Assembly (NCBI RefSeq): GCF_003058165.1
Contig: NZ_QBUC01000017.1
Span: forward strand, 1-64,000
Direction: 5' to 3'
DNA: 64,000 bases
Source: Paenisporosarcina sp. OV554
Lineage (GTDB): Bacteria; Bacillota; Bacilli; Bacillales_A; Planococcaceae
Every line of letters starts with the position of its first letter. Position 1 is the first letter of the stretch. This document shows positions 27,486 through 36,396 of this stretch, one piece after another. A program made the position numbers and the translations under genes. A model generated the notes under the pieces. That model was not told the DNA's origin, did not search any database, and saw only the letters and a list, made by a program, of their open reading frames with translations.

Positions 27486-27734
27486 GTGATTGCTGTATAT
27501 AAACGTGGTGTATCACCTAAACAAATGATGCATGAACTCGAATCTCTTAGTCATCATGAAAAATGTATAATAATTCCTGATCGAACACTTGCCATTAAAC
27601 AGGCATGGGACCAAGCACAGAATCAGGGTTGGATTGTGATAACCGGAAAAGGAAATGAACTTTATCGACATAGATATTCCTTACCGACGACTTCTGATTT
27701 GAATACATTGAACTATTTAAATGATACTTTCTAA
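27486..27734 (+). pseudogene. C-terminal fragment of a Mur ligase (MurE-like)
   Basis: The frame is open from about 27425 but has no ribosome site. Its end, AIKQAWDQAQNQGWIVITGK followed by GNELYRHRY, resembles the C-terminal domain of MurE-type UDP-MurNAc-peptide ligases (I-x-x-A-W-x-x-A, then G-K-G-x-E). Only about 82 residues remain, and the ATP-binding and central domains are missing. It sits directly next to the truncated AT-rich gene. Beyond it, a minus-strand open stretch (EILEVPGGTVTTKERF) up to 27873 may be another fragment. Confidence 0.45.
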
Positions 27735-27942
27735 AAACAAAAAAGTTTGATCGTAGAACTTCCCAGAACAGGTTGTACAAGAATGGATTAACACCAAACC
27801 ACTTAAGGGTTTTAAATCGTTCTTTGGTGGTCACAGTTCCACCGGGTACCTCAAGTATTTCCGTGTCGGTCACAGGGGGACATTAATTTTGGAAAAGGCG
27901 GTCATTTTTGATTGCCTTTTCTTAAAAACAGGAGTTAGATTC

Positions 27943-28488
27943 GTGCAAGACTACATGGAAATTTTAGAGCACTCCCAAGCAATATTTAAATTTGTCTTAT
28001 TACTACTTACTAATTTGATTATCAATGCAATCGGCTTTATTCCGAGTGCATTTCTTACAGCCATTAATCTTTCTATATATGGTACATTTCTTGGCGCTTC
28101 ATTATCCTTAATTGGAGAAGTTATCGGCACTCAAATTGGATTTCACTTATATAGAAAGGGTCTCTCAAAAATTAATCCTACTTGGAAGGCCCATTCTTAC
28201 TGGATTAGAATGCAAAGTAGTTCCTTTCGATTGGTATTTATATCTATTATTTTCTTTTGACTCCTCCCTTTTGTCCCATCCGGTCTTGTTACTGCAGGAG
28301 CTGCGATGACTTCTATCGGAAAGTGGAGTTTTATGCTTGCAAGTACAATCGGAAAAATTCCGTCTATCCTTATTGAAGTGACTATCATTAATGGGTTAAT
28401 ACAAACCTTAAATCTATCTATTTACTTAGTAATTTTTATTTTAATTTGCTTAGTTGTCTTGACCTCTTTATTTAGAAGGAAAATTTAA
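27943..28488 (+). pseudogene. VTT-domain (TVP38/DedA-like) membrane protein gene with one in-frame TGA
   Basis: GTG 27943 follows AGGAG by 8 nt. The frame codes a 180-residue membrane protein interrupted at TGA 28258-28260. Before it: LLLTNLIINAIGFIPSAFLT and GASLSLIGEVIGTQIGFHLY. After it: LLPFVPSGLVTAGAAMTSIG and KWSFMLASTIGKIPSILIE. The stop stands where VTT proteins usually have arginine (R-x-x-P-x-x-P-S-G), so CGA to TGA is the simplest event. Without it the gene would be complete. Confidence 0.75.
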
Positions 28489-28667
28489 ATGAACGATTTC
28501 TTTATTCCCCTTCCAGAAACAAAGAAATCCTAAAACCGGATAATAGGAAAAAGTCTTGAATTTTCCCATTAATAATAAAATAGCAATATACTTAGACGAA
28601 TGATTCTTGTTAAAAATTTACCTATTTAAATCCTTTTTGTTTATAGATTGAATTGCAAAATTTGGTG

Positions 28668-28702
28668 TTCTGCATAGATTTTGCATAATTAGTTGGTATG
28701 CT
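28668..28702 (+). promoter_or_regulatory. Regulator direct repeat and -10 of the DUF1541 lipoprotein gene
   Basis: CTGCATA at 28670-28676 and TTGCATA at 28681-28687 are spaced 11 bp apart. Nine bases later comes TATGCT (28697-28702) as -10. There is no separate good -35. The same layout precedes four other operons here. Confidence 0.75.
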
Positions 28703-28733
28703 CTTTACATCACACTTAAGGAGTGACTTATAG

Positions 28734-29318
28734 ATGAAAAACACGTATAAAAAATTATTACTTGTTCCTACTCTAGCGCTTGCGCTGAGTGCATGCTCAG
28801 ACTCATCTCCCGAAAAAGATGATATGGATGCCAAGGATCATGAAAACATGGATATGAATTCTAGTTCTGAAGAAAGTATGGATATGGACCATTCCGGCTC
28901 TGGTGAAGTTCCTGAAGATTTGGCAGTGGCAGAAAATCCAACTTATGCAGTTGGAAGTAAAGCGATTATCGAAACAGATCACATGGAAGGTATGAAGAGT
29001 GCTGAAGCAACGATTGTAGGTGCCTATGATACTACGGCCTATGCTATTTCGTATACTCCGACTACTGGTGGAGAAAGAGTGGAAAATCATAAATGGGTTA
29101 TTCAGGAAGAAGTTAAAGAGGCTGGTTACGAGCCATTTGAACCAGGAACGAAAGTTAACGTAGAGGCAGAGCATATGAAAGGGATGGATGGTTCAACTGC
29201 TGAAATTGATTCCGCCGAACCAACTACTGTATATATGATTGATTACACTCCGACTACTGGTGGAGAAAAAGTGACCAATCATAAATGGGTAACAGAAAGT
29301 GAACTGTCTGCTGAATAA
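28734..29318 (+). CDS. DUF1541 (YdhK-family) lipoprotein with two repeats
   Basis: A secreted lipoprotein of 194 residues: signal peptide with lipobox LALALSAC (cysteine 21), a linker rich in methionine, histidine and aspartate (MDMNSSSEESMDMDHSGSG), then two DUF1541 copies. Each copy ends in the same words, SYTPTTGGERVENHKWV and DYTPTTGGEKVTNHKWV. YdhK-type proteins are found in copper and heavy-metal clusters; metal binding by the Met/His linker is inference. AAGGAG lies 8 nt before the ATG. The upstream direct repeat links it to the two-component system encoded at 31681-33736. Confidence 0.88.
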   Translation: MKNTYKKLLLVPTLALALSACSDSSPEKDDMDAKDHENMDMNSSSEESMDMDHSGSGEVPEDLAVAENPTYAVGSKAIIETDHMEGMKSAEATIVGAYDTTAYAISYTPTTGGERVENHKWVIQEEVKEAGYEPFEPGTKVNVEAEHMKGMDGSTAEIDSAEPTTVYMIDYTPTTGGEKVTNHKWVTESELSAE

Positions 29319-29354
29319 AGTTTGAACAAAATGAAATATATTTTTAACCATTCA

Positions 29355-29391
29355 AAAAGAGCTTATTCCTATATGGAAAAGCTCTTTTTTC
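29355..29391 (+). terminator. Terminator of the DUF1541 gene
   Basis: AAAAGAGCTT / AAGCTCTTTT stem, 14-nt loop, T run. Confidence 0.8.
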
Positions 29392-29682
29392 TTTAAAGAT
29401 AGAAAAAGTTTACAAAAAAATTTGTGTATCCATAATTGCTAAAAGAGAGGTGAAGATTACTAGTGAAATGTTTTTTTCCTTCCATTAGTAATTAGCCATA
29501 ATTTATCAGAAGATGAACATTTGTTCTGAGCTATAGAAAACATGAAAGTAAAAGTAGTAACTCCGAATACCCAAATGTACAAAGCTTGTTTATCACTATG
29601 TACTAGTCCCCTTTCTGGCAATTTATTCGCATCTGAGGGGTGATATTTGGTTTAAATCTATCGTAATATGTGTTCAACTTCC
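29392..29682. other. Intergenic stretch, nothing recognised
   Basis: About 290 bases between the DUF1541 terminator and the lgt remnant. I see no coherent frame, hairpin or repeat. Confidence 0.5.
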
Positions 29683-29952
29683 TTACTGTTTAGCAACCTT
29701 ATAACGGATTGCCTTCTTAATCATAACTCTTCTATATACAAAGATTATTGTCGCAACGGCTATCGATAGAAGTGACACCACTTGAGCAGTACGAAGATCA
29801 CCAATTAAATATAAGCTGTCCGTTCGTATCCCCTCAATGAAGAAGCGACCGGTTGAATACCAAATGACAGAAAATAAGAACATTTCTCCCCGAAGTAAAT
29901 TCACACGACGGAGGAGAATCGAGAGAACAACACCTGTAAAGTTCCACAACTC
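29683..29952 (-). pseudogene. C-terminal fragment of prolipoprotein diacylglyceryl transferase (lgt)
   Basis: About 90 codons matching the end of Lgt: ELWNFTGVVLSILLRRVNLL, RGEMFLFSVIWYSTGRFFIE and GIRTDSLYL. In intact enzymes about 190 residues precede this point. Here a stop codon stands immediately before it (29953-29955), so the front is deleted. Lgt attaches the lipid to lipoprotein cysteines. A second lgt copy beside genes for three predicted lipoproteins (DUF1541, F510_1955, oxidase) suggests it once belonged to the metal cluster. Confidence 0.85.
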
Positions 29953-29989
29953 TTACCCCCTGTTAAAATTAGAGTAAGATCAGCCCTAT

Positions 29990-30724
29990 TTAAATACCCC
30001 AATAAGTTATCGTATCAAATAGGCCAACTATGATCAGTAAAATACCCGTAGATTTTTGAACAACAGATCCAATATTTTTACTATTTTTTAATGTACGTTT
30101 ATCTAATTCAAGGAACCCCATGATAGCAAGAACAATCAATACAGGTAAGGTTGTTGCCACTCCAAACACCGCCGGTAAGATGAAACCGTAAGGTGCCGTT
30201 ACTACCATGGGCATTAGAGATACAAAGAAAAGAACAAACATGGTAGGGCAAAAAGCAATTGAGAAACTGACCCCCATTAAGAAGGAACCCAGCTTTCCTT
30301 TTTTAAATCGAAGTGGAATTCTACTTGTAAGTCGATTAATCAGGTTAAGCTTGAAAACGCCTAGCAATACTAGACCCACGAAAATGATTACCGGACCAAT
30401 AATTTTTCTTAAAAAAGGAAAATACGATATCATGCTTTGTTCAAACGTTTGACCAATCAACCAAACAAATAGACCTAATATACTGAACACGGTAATTTTT
30501 CCGAACATAAATGATAGAATATCTGACCAATCTGTTTTGTTTTGTATTGTTCTGTTTCCATAGTAAGTAATAGCACTTATATTTCCTGTTAATTGACATG
30601 GGGCAACAGCGCCTACTATTCCCAGGAAAATAGTGACTATGATAGGGTATTCAGAATAGGAATGAGCAAAAATGCTAAAGGGTTCACTGATTGTATTGCT
30701 GATTTTAGACAATAAACTATACAT
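29990..30724 (-). CDS. CcdA/DsbD-like membrane protein
   Basis: A 244-residue protein with six to seven hydrophobic helices and the two conserved cysteine motifs of the CcdA (LysE-type thiol reductant carrier) family: VGAVAPCQLTGN at about 38-49 and FSIAFCPTMFVLFF at about 154-167. Such proteins move electrons across the membrane to extracytoplasmic thiols. It is the last gene of the kinase-regulator-lipoprotein operon, 22 nt after the F510_1955-type gene. In this metal context it may keep external copper proteins reduced, which is inference. Confidence 0.8.
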   Translation of the reverse strand: MYSLLSKISNTISEPFSIFAHSYSEYPIIVTIFLGIVGAVAPCQLTGNISAITYYGNRTIQNKTDWSDILSFMFGKITVFSILGLFVWLIGQTFEQSMISYFPFLRKIIGPVIIFVGLVLLGVFKLNLINRLTSRIPLRFKKGKLGSFLMGVSFSIAFCPTMFVLFFVSLMPMVVTAPYGFILPAVFGVATTLPVLIVLAIMGFLELDKRTLKNSKNIGSVVQKSTGILLIIVGLFDTITYWGI

Positions 30725-30746
30725 GCTCCTTCAACTTCCTTCCCCC

Positions 30747-31667
30747 CTATTCTTGCAAAGTCCCTTTATCAGCTATTATTTTCCAATCTTCACCTAAATT
30801 ACGAGTTTGATAAATATCATTTCCCATTGTTGCAATTGTTATTTCTTTTTCATCTGTCGGATTCACAGCAATCTGGACAATGGGATTGTTAAAGTTGATT
30901 TCAGGTAGTTTAATGTCGATTAATTTACTGTTTTGTAAATTAAAAGAGACTAATTTTAATGCTTCACTTTCAATACTGGCGTAAACACCACCAGTTTCGG
31001 TTAATGTTGTAAATGTAATCATTGTCGGATCCCCTAGAAGTTCAAATGATTCCCCATAATCACTCGAAATGAACAAGCCATCTTGACTTCCAATGAAAAG
31101 TTTTGAACTTTCTGAAGGATGGGCGGAAAGATTTGAGATATATTTGGAGTTAAAATTCTTCATTGCTGATTTTGTCCATGTCTTGCCATCATCATCTGAA
31201 TAATGAAGACCTGCAGTCAAATCATTATTTGGATTTTCATTAATGACATAAATCACATTAGACTCATAACCAACCGTCATATAATGAAAGTCCGTCTCCC
31301 CGTAAAATGCCAATTGTTCAAAACTCTCTCCTTCATCCTCACTTTTTATTAGTCCCAAGGGATTTTTATAATCAGAGTTTGGCTCAGGATGACCACTTGA
31401 GTAAAACCCCTCTTTAACAGCGGAAAAACCCATGTAATCGTGTTTTCTACTGGTTGCTTCTTTCCACTTATCAGCATACTCGTACAACCCCTCGTGTGTA
31501 GCAATGACCATCTTATCTTCGCCATTCGGGTATCCAAGTCCGTGAAGATGCCCTATCTTTTCATTTTCCACTTCATCAAATGAATAAGGTGCAGCATTAT
31601 TTGAACTACAAGCCCCTAAAATTGTTATTAACGATAGCAACCCTATATTTCGAAATTTTTTCTGCAT
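30747..31667 (-). CDS. F510_1955-type lipoprotein with BNR-like repeats
   Basis: A 306-residue lipoprotein: signal peptide ending in the lipobox TILGAC (cysteine 20), then beta-propeller-type repeats with Asp-box signatures (SEDEGESFEQL, SDDDGKTWTK, SSDYGESFEL, NLGEDWKII). It belongs to what databases call the F510_1955 family of glycosyl-hydrolase-like proteins, a name based on fold alone; no sugar substrate is known. It lies 13 nt after the response regulator gene and 22 nt before the CcdA-like gene in one operon. Confidence 0.82.
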   Translation of the reverse strand: MQKKFRNIGLLSLITILGACSSNNAAPYSFDEVENEKIGHLHGLGYPNGEDKMVIATHEGLYEYADKWKEATSRKHDYMGFSAVKEGFYSSGHPEPNSDYKNPLGLIKSEDEGESFEQLAFYGETDFHYMTVGYESNVIYVINENPNNDLTAGLHYSDDDGKTWTKSAMKNFNSKYISNLSAHPSESSKLFIGSQDGLFISSDYGESFELLGDPTMITFTTLTETGGVYASIESEALKLVSFNLQNSKLIDIKLPEINFNNPIVQIAVNPTDEKEITIATMGNDIYQTRNLGEDWKIIADKGTLQE

Positions 31668-31680
31668 TTTAATTCCTCCA

Positions 31681-32361
31681 TTATTTCCATTTGTAACCGA
31701 TTCCCCAAACCGTAATTAAAAATTGATCAGTGGGAAATCCTGATTTCTTAAGTTTTTCACGTAAATTGCGTATATGGGAGTCGACTGTTCGAATGTCTGT
31801 GGATGAATGATAATCCCAAGCTACTAATAATAACTGCTCTCGAGTAAACGTTCGCATAGGGTTCTTAATTAGCGCTTCAATAATTTTGAACTCTTTCATT
31901 GTTAGCAATACGCGTTTCTCATAGAGGTTTAATGTGTACGAATTAGTATCCAGTTCATATTCATCTCTTTTGATTATCGTTTGTTCCACTTTTTCAATTG
32001 GTATACGTCTAATAAGAGCGCTAACTCTTGCAAGTAGTTCAGAGTCATCAAAAGGTTTCGTCAAATAATCGTCTGCACCTACATTTAAACCTTTCACAAC
32101 ATCTGATTTATCTGTTCTTGCGGTTAACATTAGAATTGGAACTACTGATAATTTCCGGATTTCTTTACACGTTTCCCATCCATCCATCACTGGCATCATC
32201 ACATCTAAAATGACTAAACTAACTTCTTTATCTGTAATCATTCTTAAGGCTTCTTTCCCATTCTGGGCTTTTAAGCATTTATATCCTTTCGGAATTAAAA
32301 ATAACTCCAGTAATTCCAACATTCTTATCTCGTCGTCTACTAATAATATAGTTTGCATCAT
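31681..32361 (-). CDS. OmpR-family response regulator
   Basis: A 226-residue DNA-binding regulator. The receiver domain (1-120) has the acidic pair VDDE (about 7-10), phosphoacceptor D in VILDVMMPVMDGWE (around 54), T in LTAR and K in LTKPFDDSE. The winged-helix domain (about 130-226) has LTMKEFKIIEALIKNP, DIRTVDSHIRNLREKL and VWGIGYKWK. It lies 13 nt after the histidine kinase gene. I infer that it binds the CTGCATA direct repeats found at five promoters, because one stands in front of this operon and OmpR-type regulators usually bind 10-11-bp-spaced direct repeats. Confidence 0.95.
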   Translation of the reverse strand: MMQTILLVDDEIRMLELLELFLIPKGYKCLKAQNGKEALRMITDKEVSLVILDVMMPVMDGWETCKEIRKLSVVPILMLTARTDKSDVVKGLNVGADDYLTKPFDDSELLARVSALIRRIPIEKVEQTIIKRDEYELDTNSYTLNLYEKRVLLTMKEFKIIEALIKNPMRTFTREQLLLVAWDYHSSTDIRTVDSHIRNLREKLKKSGFPTDQFLITVWGIGYKWK

Positions 32362-32374
32362 TACTCTCCTTTCC

Positions 32375-33736
32375 CTAGATAACTACTGTGAATTTACTAC
32401 CTTTTCCAAGTGTACTTTCTACTTCAATACTTCCTCCATGTGCTTCCACTAACTCTTTTACAATGGAAAGACCTATACCAGATCCCCCATATTCACGCGA
32501 ACGTGATTTTTCCACTCTGAATAATTTTTCGAAGATAATCTCATGATTTTCTTCATGAATGCCGATGCCTTGATCGATTACTTGAATCACTGTTTTATTA
32601 TTTATTCGAGTAACTTCTAAGCTTGTTGTTGTTCCTTCATTAGAATATTTAAGTGCATTATCCAATAAGTTCACCACGATTTGTTCTAGACGCAATGGAT
32701 CTGCGAATACTTCAAAGCTCTTTGCACAATTCAATTCCAAATGGATGTTCTTTAAGTTAAACGACGGCAACATTCGTTCATAAAGATGAGAAAAGAAAGG
32801 CATCCCTTGAAATGATTGTTTGGAGACCGTAAAACTGGTCTCATCCATTTTGGCTAAATCAAAGAGATTCTTCACCAATTCCGTTAACCGTATAGATTCC
32901 TCATCGATAATTGAAAGATATTTTTGACGATCATCCCCATTTAATTCTGCCCTCATGGCAACCTTTGAGTAACCAGATAAATAAGTAAGTGGTGTCCGTA
33001 ATTCATGTGAAATTGATGCCAAAAATTCAATACGGTCTTTCTTCACTCGCTCCAAATCGGAAGCCAATTTTTGAATAGAATTTGATAAATCTCCCAACTC
33101 GTCGTTACCTTGGGGAGGGAGTTTAACATTAAAGTTACCTTTACTTAGTTTCTCTGTTGCTTCTTTCATCCGTATTAAAGGACGTGTTAAAAACCTAGAA
33201 AGAATAAGATACACAACAAACAAGGAAACTAGACTGGCAAAGCCAGCAAGTAAAAAATGAAAATCCAGTTTGTTTACAAGGGACTGAATAGTTTCAGTGC
33301 TTTGAAACAAAATTAAATATCCAGCTTGTTCACCATTTACCTGGTATGGGTGCAAACTGGCGATAAAATCTTCATCTTCCCAGTTACTTTGAATTACTTG
33401 ATCCTTATTAGGTTTTTGACTAGATATCCTGTTAACTACAGCCTTGAGGTTTGAACTATAACCATCTGAACTTATCATCATGTTGAATTCTTTATCTGTG
33501 ATTACAACACGTCGCATACTATCCGATTCCATCAACACAATGTGACGCATGGTATCTTCCGTATAATTGTCTTCAAGTATATCTCGATGATTTGATCCTT
33601 TTGAAACCAATTGAGAAAATTCCTCATCAATTCTGGTATGTACAATCGTTTGGTGAAGATACAACATGAGCAGCGATTCCATAATCAGAAACGTAACAAT
33701 AAAATAAATAGCCATTTTAATAGATATTTTATTCAT
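32375..33736 (-). CDS. Membrane sensor histidine kinase
   Basis: A 453-residue kinase: helix 1 (about 8-28), an extracytoplasmic sensor domain of about 130 residues with scattered Met and His, helix 2 (about 165-185), HAMP (about 190-240), the phosphorylated histidine in ASISHELRTPL, and the ATPase domain with NLLDNALKYS, DQGIGI and GGSGIGLSIVKELVEAHGG. I start at MNKISIKM (33736); the frame continues upstream to 33814 without a better ribosome site. It heads the operon and its promoter has the direct repeat, suggesting autoregulation. A copper or envelope-stress signal is inferred from the neighbours. Confidence 0.93.
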   Translation of the reverse strand: MNKISIKMAIYFIVTFLIMESLLMLYLHQTIVHTRIDEEFSQLVSKGSNHRDILEDNYTEDTMRHIVLMESDSMRRVVITDKEFNMMISSDGYSSNLKAVVNRISSQKPNKDQVIQSNWEDEDFIASLHPYQVNGEQAGYLILFQSTETIQSLVNKLDFHFLLAGFASLVSLFVVYLILSRFLTRPLIRMKEATEKLSKGNFNVKLPPQGNDELGDLSNSIQKLASDLERVKKDRIEFLASISHELRTPLTYLSGYSKVAMRAELNGDDRQKYLSIIDEESIRLTELVKNLFDLAKMDETSFTVSKQSFQGMPFFSHLYERMLPSFNLKNIHLELNCAKSFEVFADPLRLEQIVVNLLDNALKYSNEGTTTSLEVTRINNKTVIQVIDQGIGIHEENHEIIFEKLFRVEKSRSREYGGSGIGLSIVKELVEAHGGSIEVESTLGKGSKFTVVI

Positions 33737-33766
33737 AAACACACACATCCCTTTGTCCATGTAATA

Positions 33767-33799
33767 ATGATACTTGAAAATTATGAAGAAATTATGCAG
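33767..33799 (-). promoter_or_regulatory. Regulator direct repeat and -10 of the kinase-regulator operon
   Basis: Minus strand: CTGCATA (33799-33793), then CTTCATA (33788-33782), 11 bp apart, then 9 nt, then TATCAT (33772-33767) as -10. Confidence 0.75.
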
Positions 33800-34331
33800 A
33801 CACAATAATATCATTTAATAGTTTGGTAAATTCAACTTGGATAACAATAACATTTTTCGCAACACTCCAAACAGACAATTCCTTAAAATGCGTTAATAAC
33901 TACTAACAAAGCCTATTAAAAGAGCAGTAACAATATTATCTAAGCTTAATTAAAGACATTTACTTATAAAAAAATTAGTAAGGACTTGGAAGCTAGAAAA
34001 GGTCTCAGATTTGATTTCAAAATAAAAAACGCTATACCCTTCCCTCCCTTTTAAAAGTACGTTTAATACCCAACTGTGTTTCAATTAAGCAAAATAACCG
34101 CCAAAGAGTGTGAGAACACTTTTTGGCGGTTATTAATAGAAAGATTATTTCCCCTAAGGTTTCATTTTTAAGAGATTCCCTGTTTTTTCATCGTAAAAAC
34201 GAAGTAAGTCTCCATCAACGATTTCATCCGAATATTCAAGTTCTGCACTCTCAATATAAGAAAAAATAATTTTTCACATAGGTCCTTACGCCAACTTTCT
34301 GATTGAATGACACTCGCATTTTACCAGTATC
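33800..34331. other. Gap with a long hairpin and a small gene remnant
   Basis: About 530 bases. A 19-bp hairpin (34095-34113 with 34118-34136, GAGA loop, one G-T pair; arms begin AATAACCGCC) may terminate transcription from the oxidase. On the minus strand, codons 34270 to 34155 read SYIESAELEYSDEIVDGDLL and RFYDEKTGNLLKMKP before a stop, with no start: a gene fragment I cannot name. The rest is AT-rich with nothing recognised. Confidence 0.5.
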
Positions 34332-35948
34332 TTATTCTGGACGATTATTCGCATTAGGATCAGGCGTGAAATCAGGCTTAAATCCATCATAAATTACATG
34401 CGTTACCATTCCAGCCGATGCATGATGCAAATCATGGCAGTGGAACATCCAATTACCTGGATTGTCTGCTTTAAATGCTACAACATATTCTTCGCCAGGT
34501 TTCAAATTCAAAGTATCTTTAATAATTGGAGACCCTTGAACTGCCTTGCCATTTTTGCTCAATACTTGGAAGAAGTGACCATGTAAATGCATCGGGTGAT
34601 CATCACTTTTAGAGTTATTGATCAATTTTACTTTTACCAAGTCTCCTTCTTTAACTTGAAGATTATCTGTATTTGGAAATGTTTTATCATTAATTGTATA
34701 CTTTTTCTGCATTTTATGGGAATCAGTGTTTAAATCCATGGTGTATTCTAAATCATATTTCTGGTCAAGTGAAAACTCTGCTTTCTTCTCTTTACCGTAT
34801 GAAATTAGATCGAATATTGGTAATTTTTCTTTCTCATCGGATTGATCAACACTTTCACCCGAAAATCCTTCGTACTTAATTAATGCTTTCATTCCTTGAG
34901 TAGCTTCCATATCTCCATGACATTCTAGATACCAATTACCAGGGTTGTTTGCATTAAATTCTATATCGTAACGTTCGCCAGGAGCGATAGATATTAATTC
35001 ATCTTTAATTACCGCTGGATCATTTATTTCTTGTCCATCAGTACCGATGACTTTAAAGTCATGACCGTGTAAGTGAATCTTGTGGGACATAAAACCAGCG
35101 TTAACCAGTCGAAGTCTCACTTTATCCCCTTCTTTTACAGGTAAAGGAGTAACATCCTTCCCACTTTTCCCGTTTATGATAAACGTATCATACATGCTGC
35201 TCATGTCATGTCCCATATCAGCATCATCAGATTTTTCTTCTTCTTTCATATCCGTACTGCTATGGTCCATGCCCTCCATGCTACCGGAATCAGTGCTCTC
35301 GTCCATCTGCATTGACCCCTTGTCACTCATCCACTCATCTAATACCAGAGAATAGTCTTTATCGAATTTCCCATCATTTTTACCTTCAATAATAAATGAA
35401 CCATAAAGGCCCTTGTCTACTTGGTTTACTCCATCTTGATGAGAATGATACCAATACGTTCCAGGAACAGAGGCATTAAACTCATAAGTAAAACTCTCCC
35501 CGGGTTGTACTGCATTCATTGTTAACCCAGGTATTCCATCCATATTATTAGGAACAGGTATACCGTGCCAATGAATTGTCACAGGATCTTGCAACTCATT
35601 TTTAAGATTGATTTTAACATCTTCCCCTTCTTGAACTCTAATCTCAGGTCCAGGGACCGAGCCATTAAAAGTCCAAGCCGTTATATCTTTTCCCTCTGTT
35701 AATGTGTGTTTACGTACTTGTGCAACTAATGTAAATTCATTTTTTTCTATTTTTTCAGTGGAGACAGTTGGTTGTAATCCCTTAGTTGTTGTGTCTTCAG
35801 CTTTTCCTTCTTGTTCTTGTTTCTCTCCCATATCCATGTTGCTGTGGTCCATGCCGTTCATTGAATTTGAATCTGAACATGCACCTAATATTAATATGAA
35901 TAGGAGAAGGCTAAAAATCTGTATTAGTCTTTTTGTCAAAGTTGACAC
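34332..35948 (-). CDS. Multicopper oxidase lipoprotein
   Basis: Oxidises substrates, probably Cu(I), at the cell surface while reducing oxygen. The 538 residues start with a lipobox (LILGAC, cysteine 24) and a Met/His linker (MNGMDHSNMDMG). The copper ligands are complete: TIHWHGIPVP, GTYWYHSHQDG, SHKIHLHGHDF in the middle domain, then HPMHLHGHFFQV and MFHCHDLHHASAGM for the type 1 and trinuclear sites. A Met/Asp-rich insert (SMEGMDHSSTDM region, about 220-250) is typical of copper-tolerance oxidases. The promoter has the two-component direct repeat. Confidence 0.95.
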   Translation of the reverse strand: MSTLTKRLIQIFSLLLFILILGACSDSNSMNGMDHSNMDMGEKQEQEGKAEDTTTKGLQPTVSTEKIEKNEFTLVAQVRKHTLTEGKDITAWTFNGSVPGPEIRVQEGEDVKINLKNELQDPVTIHWHGIPVPNNMDGIPGLTMNAVQPGESFTYEFNASVPGTYWYHSHQDGVNQVDKGLYGSFIIEGKNDGKFDKDYSLVLDEWMSDKGSMQMDESTDSGSMEGMDHSSTDMKEEEKSDDADMGHDMSSMYDTFIINGKSGKDVTPLPVKEGDKVRLRLVNAGFMSHKIHLHGHDFKVIGTDGQEINDPAVIKDELISIAPGERYDIEFNANNPGNWYLECHGDMEATQGMKALIKYEGFSGESVDQSDEKEKLPIFDLISYGKEKKAEFSLDQKYDLEYTMDLNTDSHKMQKKYTINDKTFPNTDNLQVKEGDLVKVKLINNSKSDDHPMHLHGHFFQVLSKNGKAVQGSPIIKDTLNLKPGEEYVVAFKADNPGNWMFHCHDLHHASAGMVTHVIYDGFKPDFTPDPNANNRPE

Positions 35949-35969
35949 CTCCGTGTAATTTCTTAATCA

Positions 35970-36002
35970 ATACTACACCTAAAGTATGGAGAATCTATGC
36001 AG
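35970..36002 (-). promoter_or_regulatory. Regulator direct repeat and -10 of the oxidase gene
   Basis: Minus strand: CTGCATA (36002-35996), CTCCATA (35991-35985), 11 bp apart; 9 nt later TAGTAT (35975-35970). Confidence 0.75.
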
Positions 36003-36396
36003 ATAACTTGGTGGACTTATATATTTATTAATTCTCCCCAAATTATAGGATTAATTAGTATTCTATTTAGACAATAAATAAGGTGTTAAAGTTTTTGTAG
36101 AATAAAAGAGGCTAACCCTATTTCTAAACTAATTAAAATTCGAATAAACCTTATCAAAGCAAAGTGTTTCTATATCGAAACTTAATGTTTCATATTACTT
36201 TGGTTCAAAAAACATAGGTGCTAAGCCTGTTGCAATAGTATCCCAAGTAGCCACAGCTAAAAAATAAACTTACATTATCCAACGCCTTTGCGATAAGGGT
36301 TTTTAATTTGAAATACAATAGGATATAAGTGTAATAATACATTTTACTTAGACGGAAAATAAAAAACGAACCACTTAAGTAAGTCGTTTCAACGTC
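36003..36396. other. Gap between oxidase promoter and copA
   Basis: About 390 bases. A minus-strand open stretch around 36265-36200 reads LAVATWDTIATGLAPMFFEP then stop, with no start; it may be a gene remnant I cannot identify. A hairpin at 36363-36394 terminates copA. Otherwise nothing. Confidence 0.4.
36363..36394 (-). terminator. Probable copA terminator
   Basis: On the minus strand, an imperfect hairpin (AACGACTTACTT and AAGTGGTTCGTT) followed by TTTTTTATTTT, directly after the copA stop. Confidence 0.6.
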
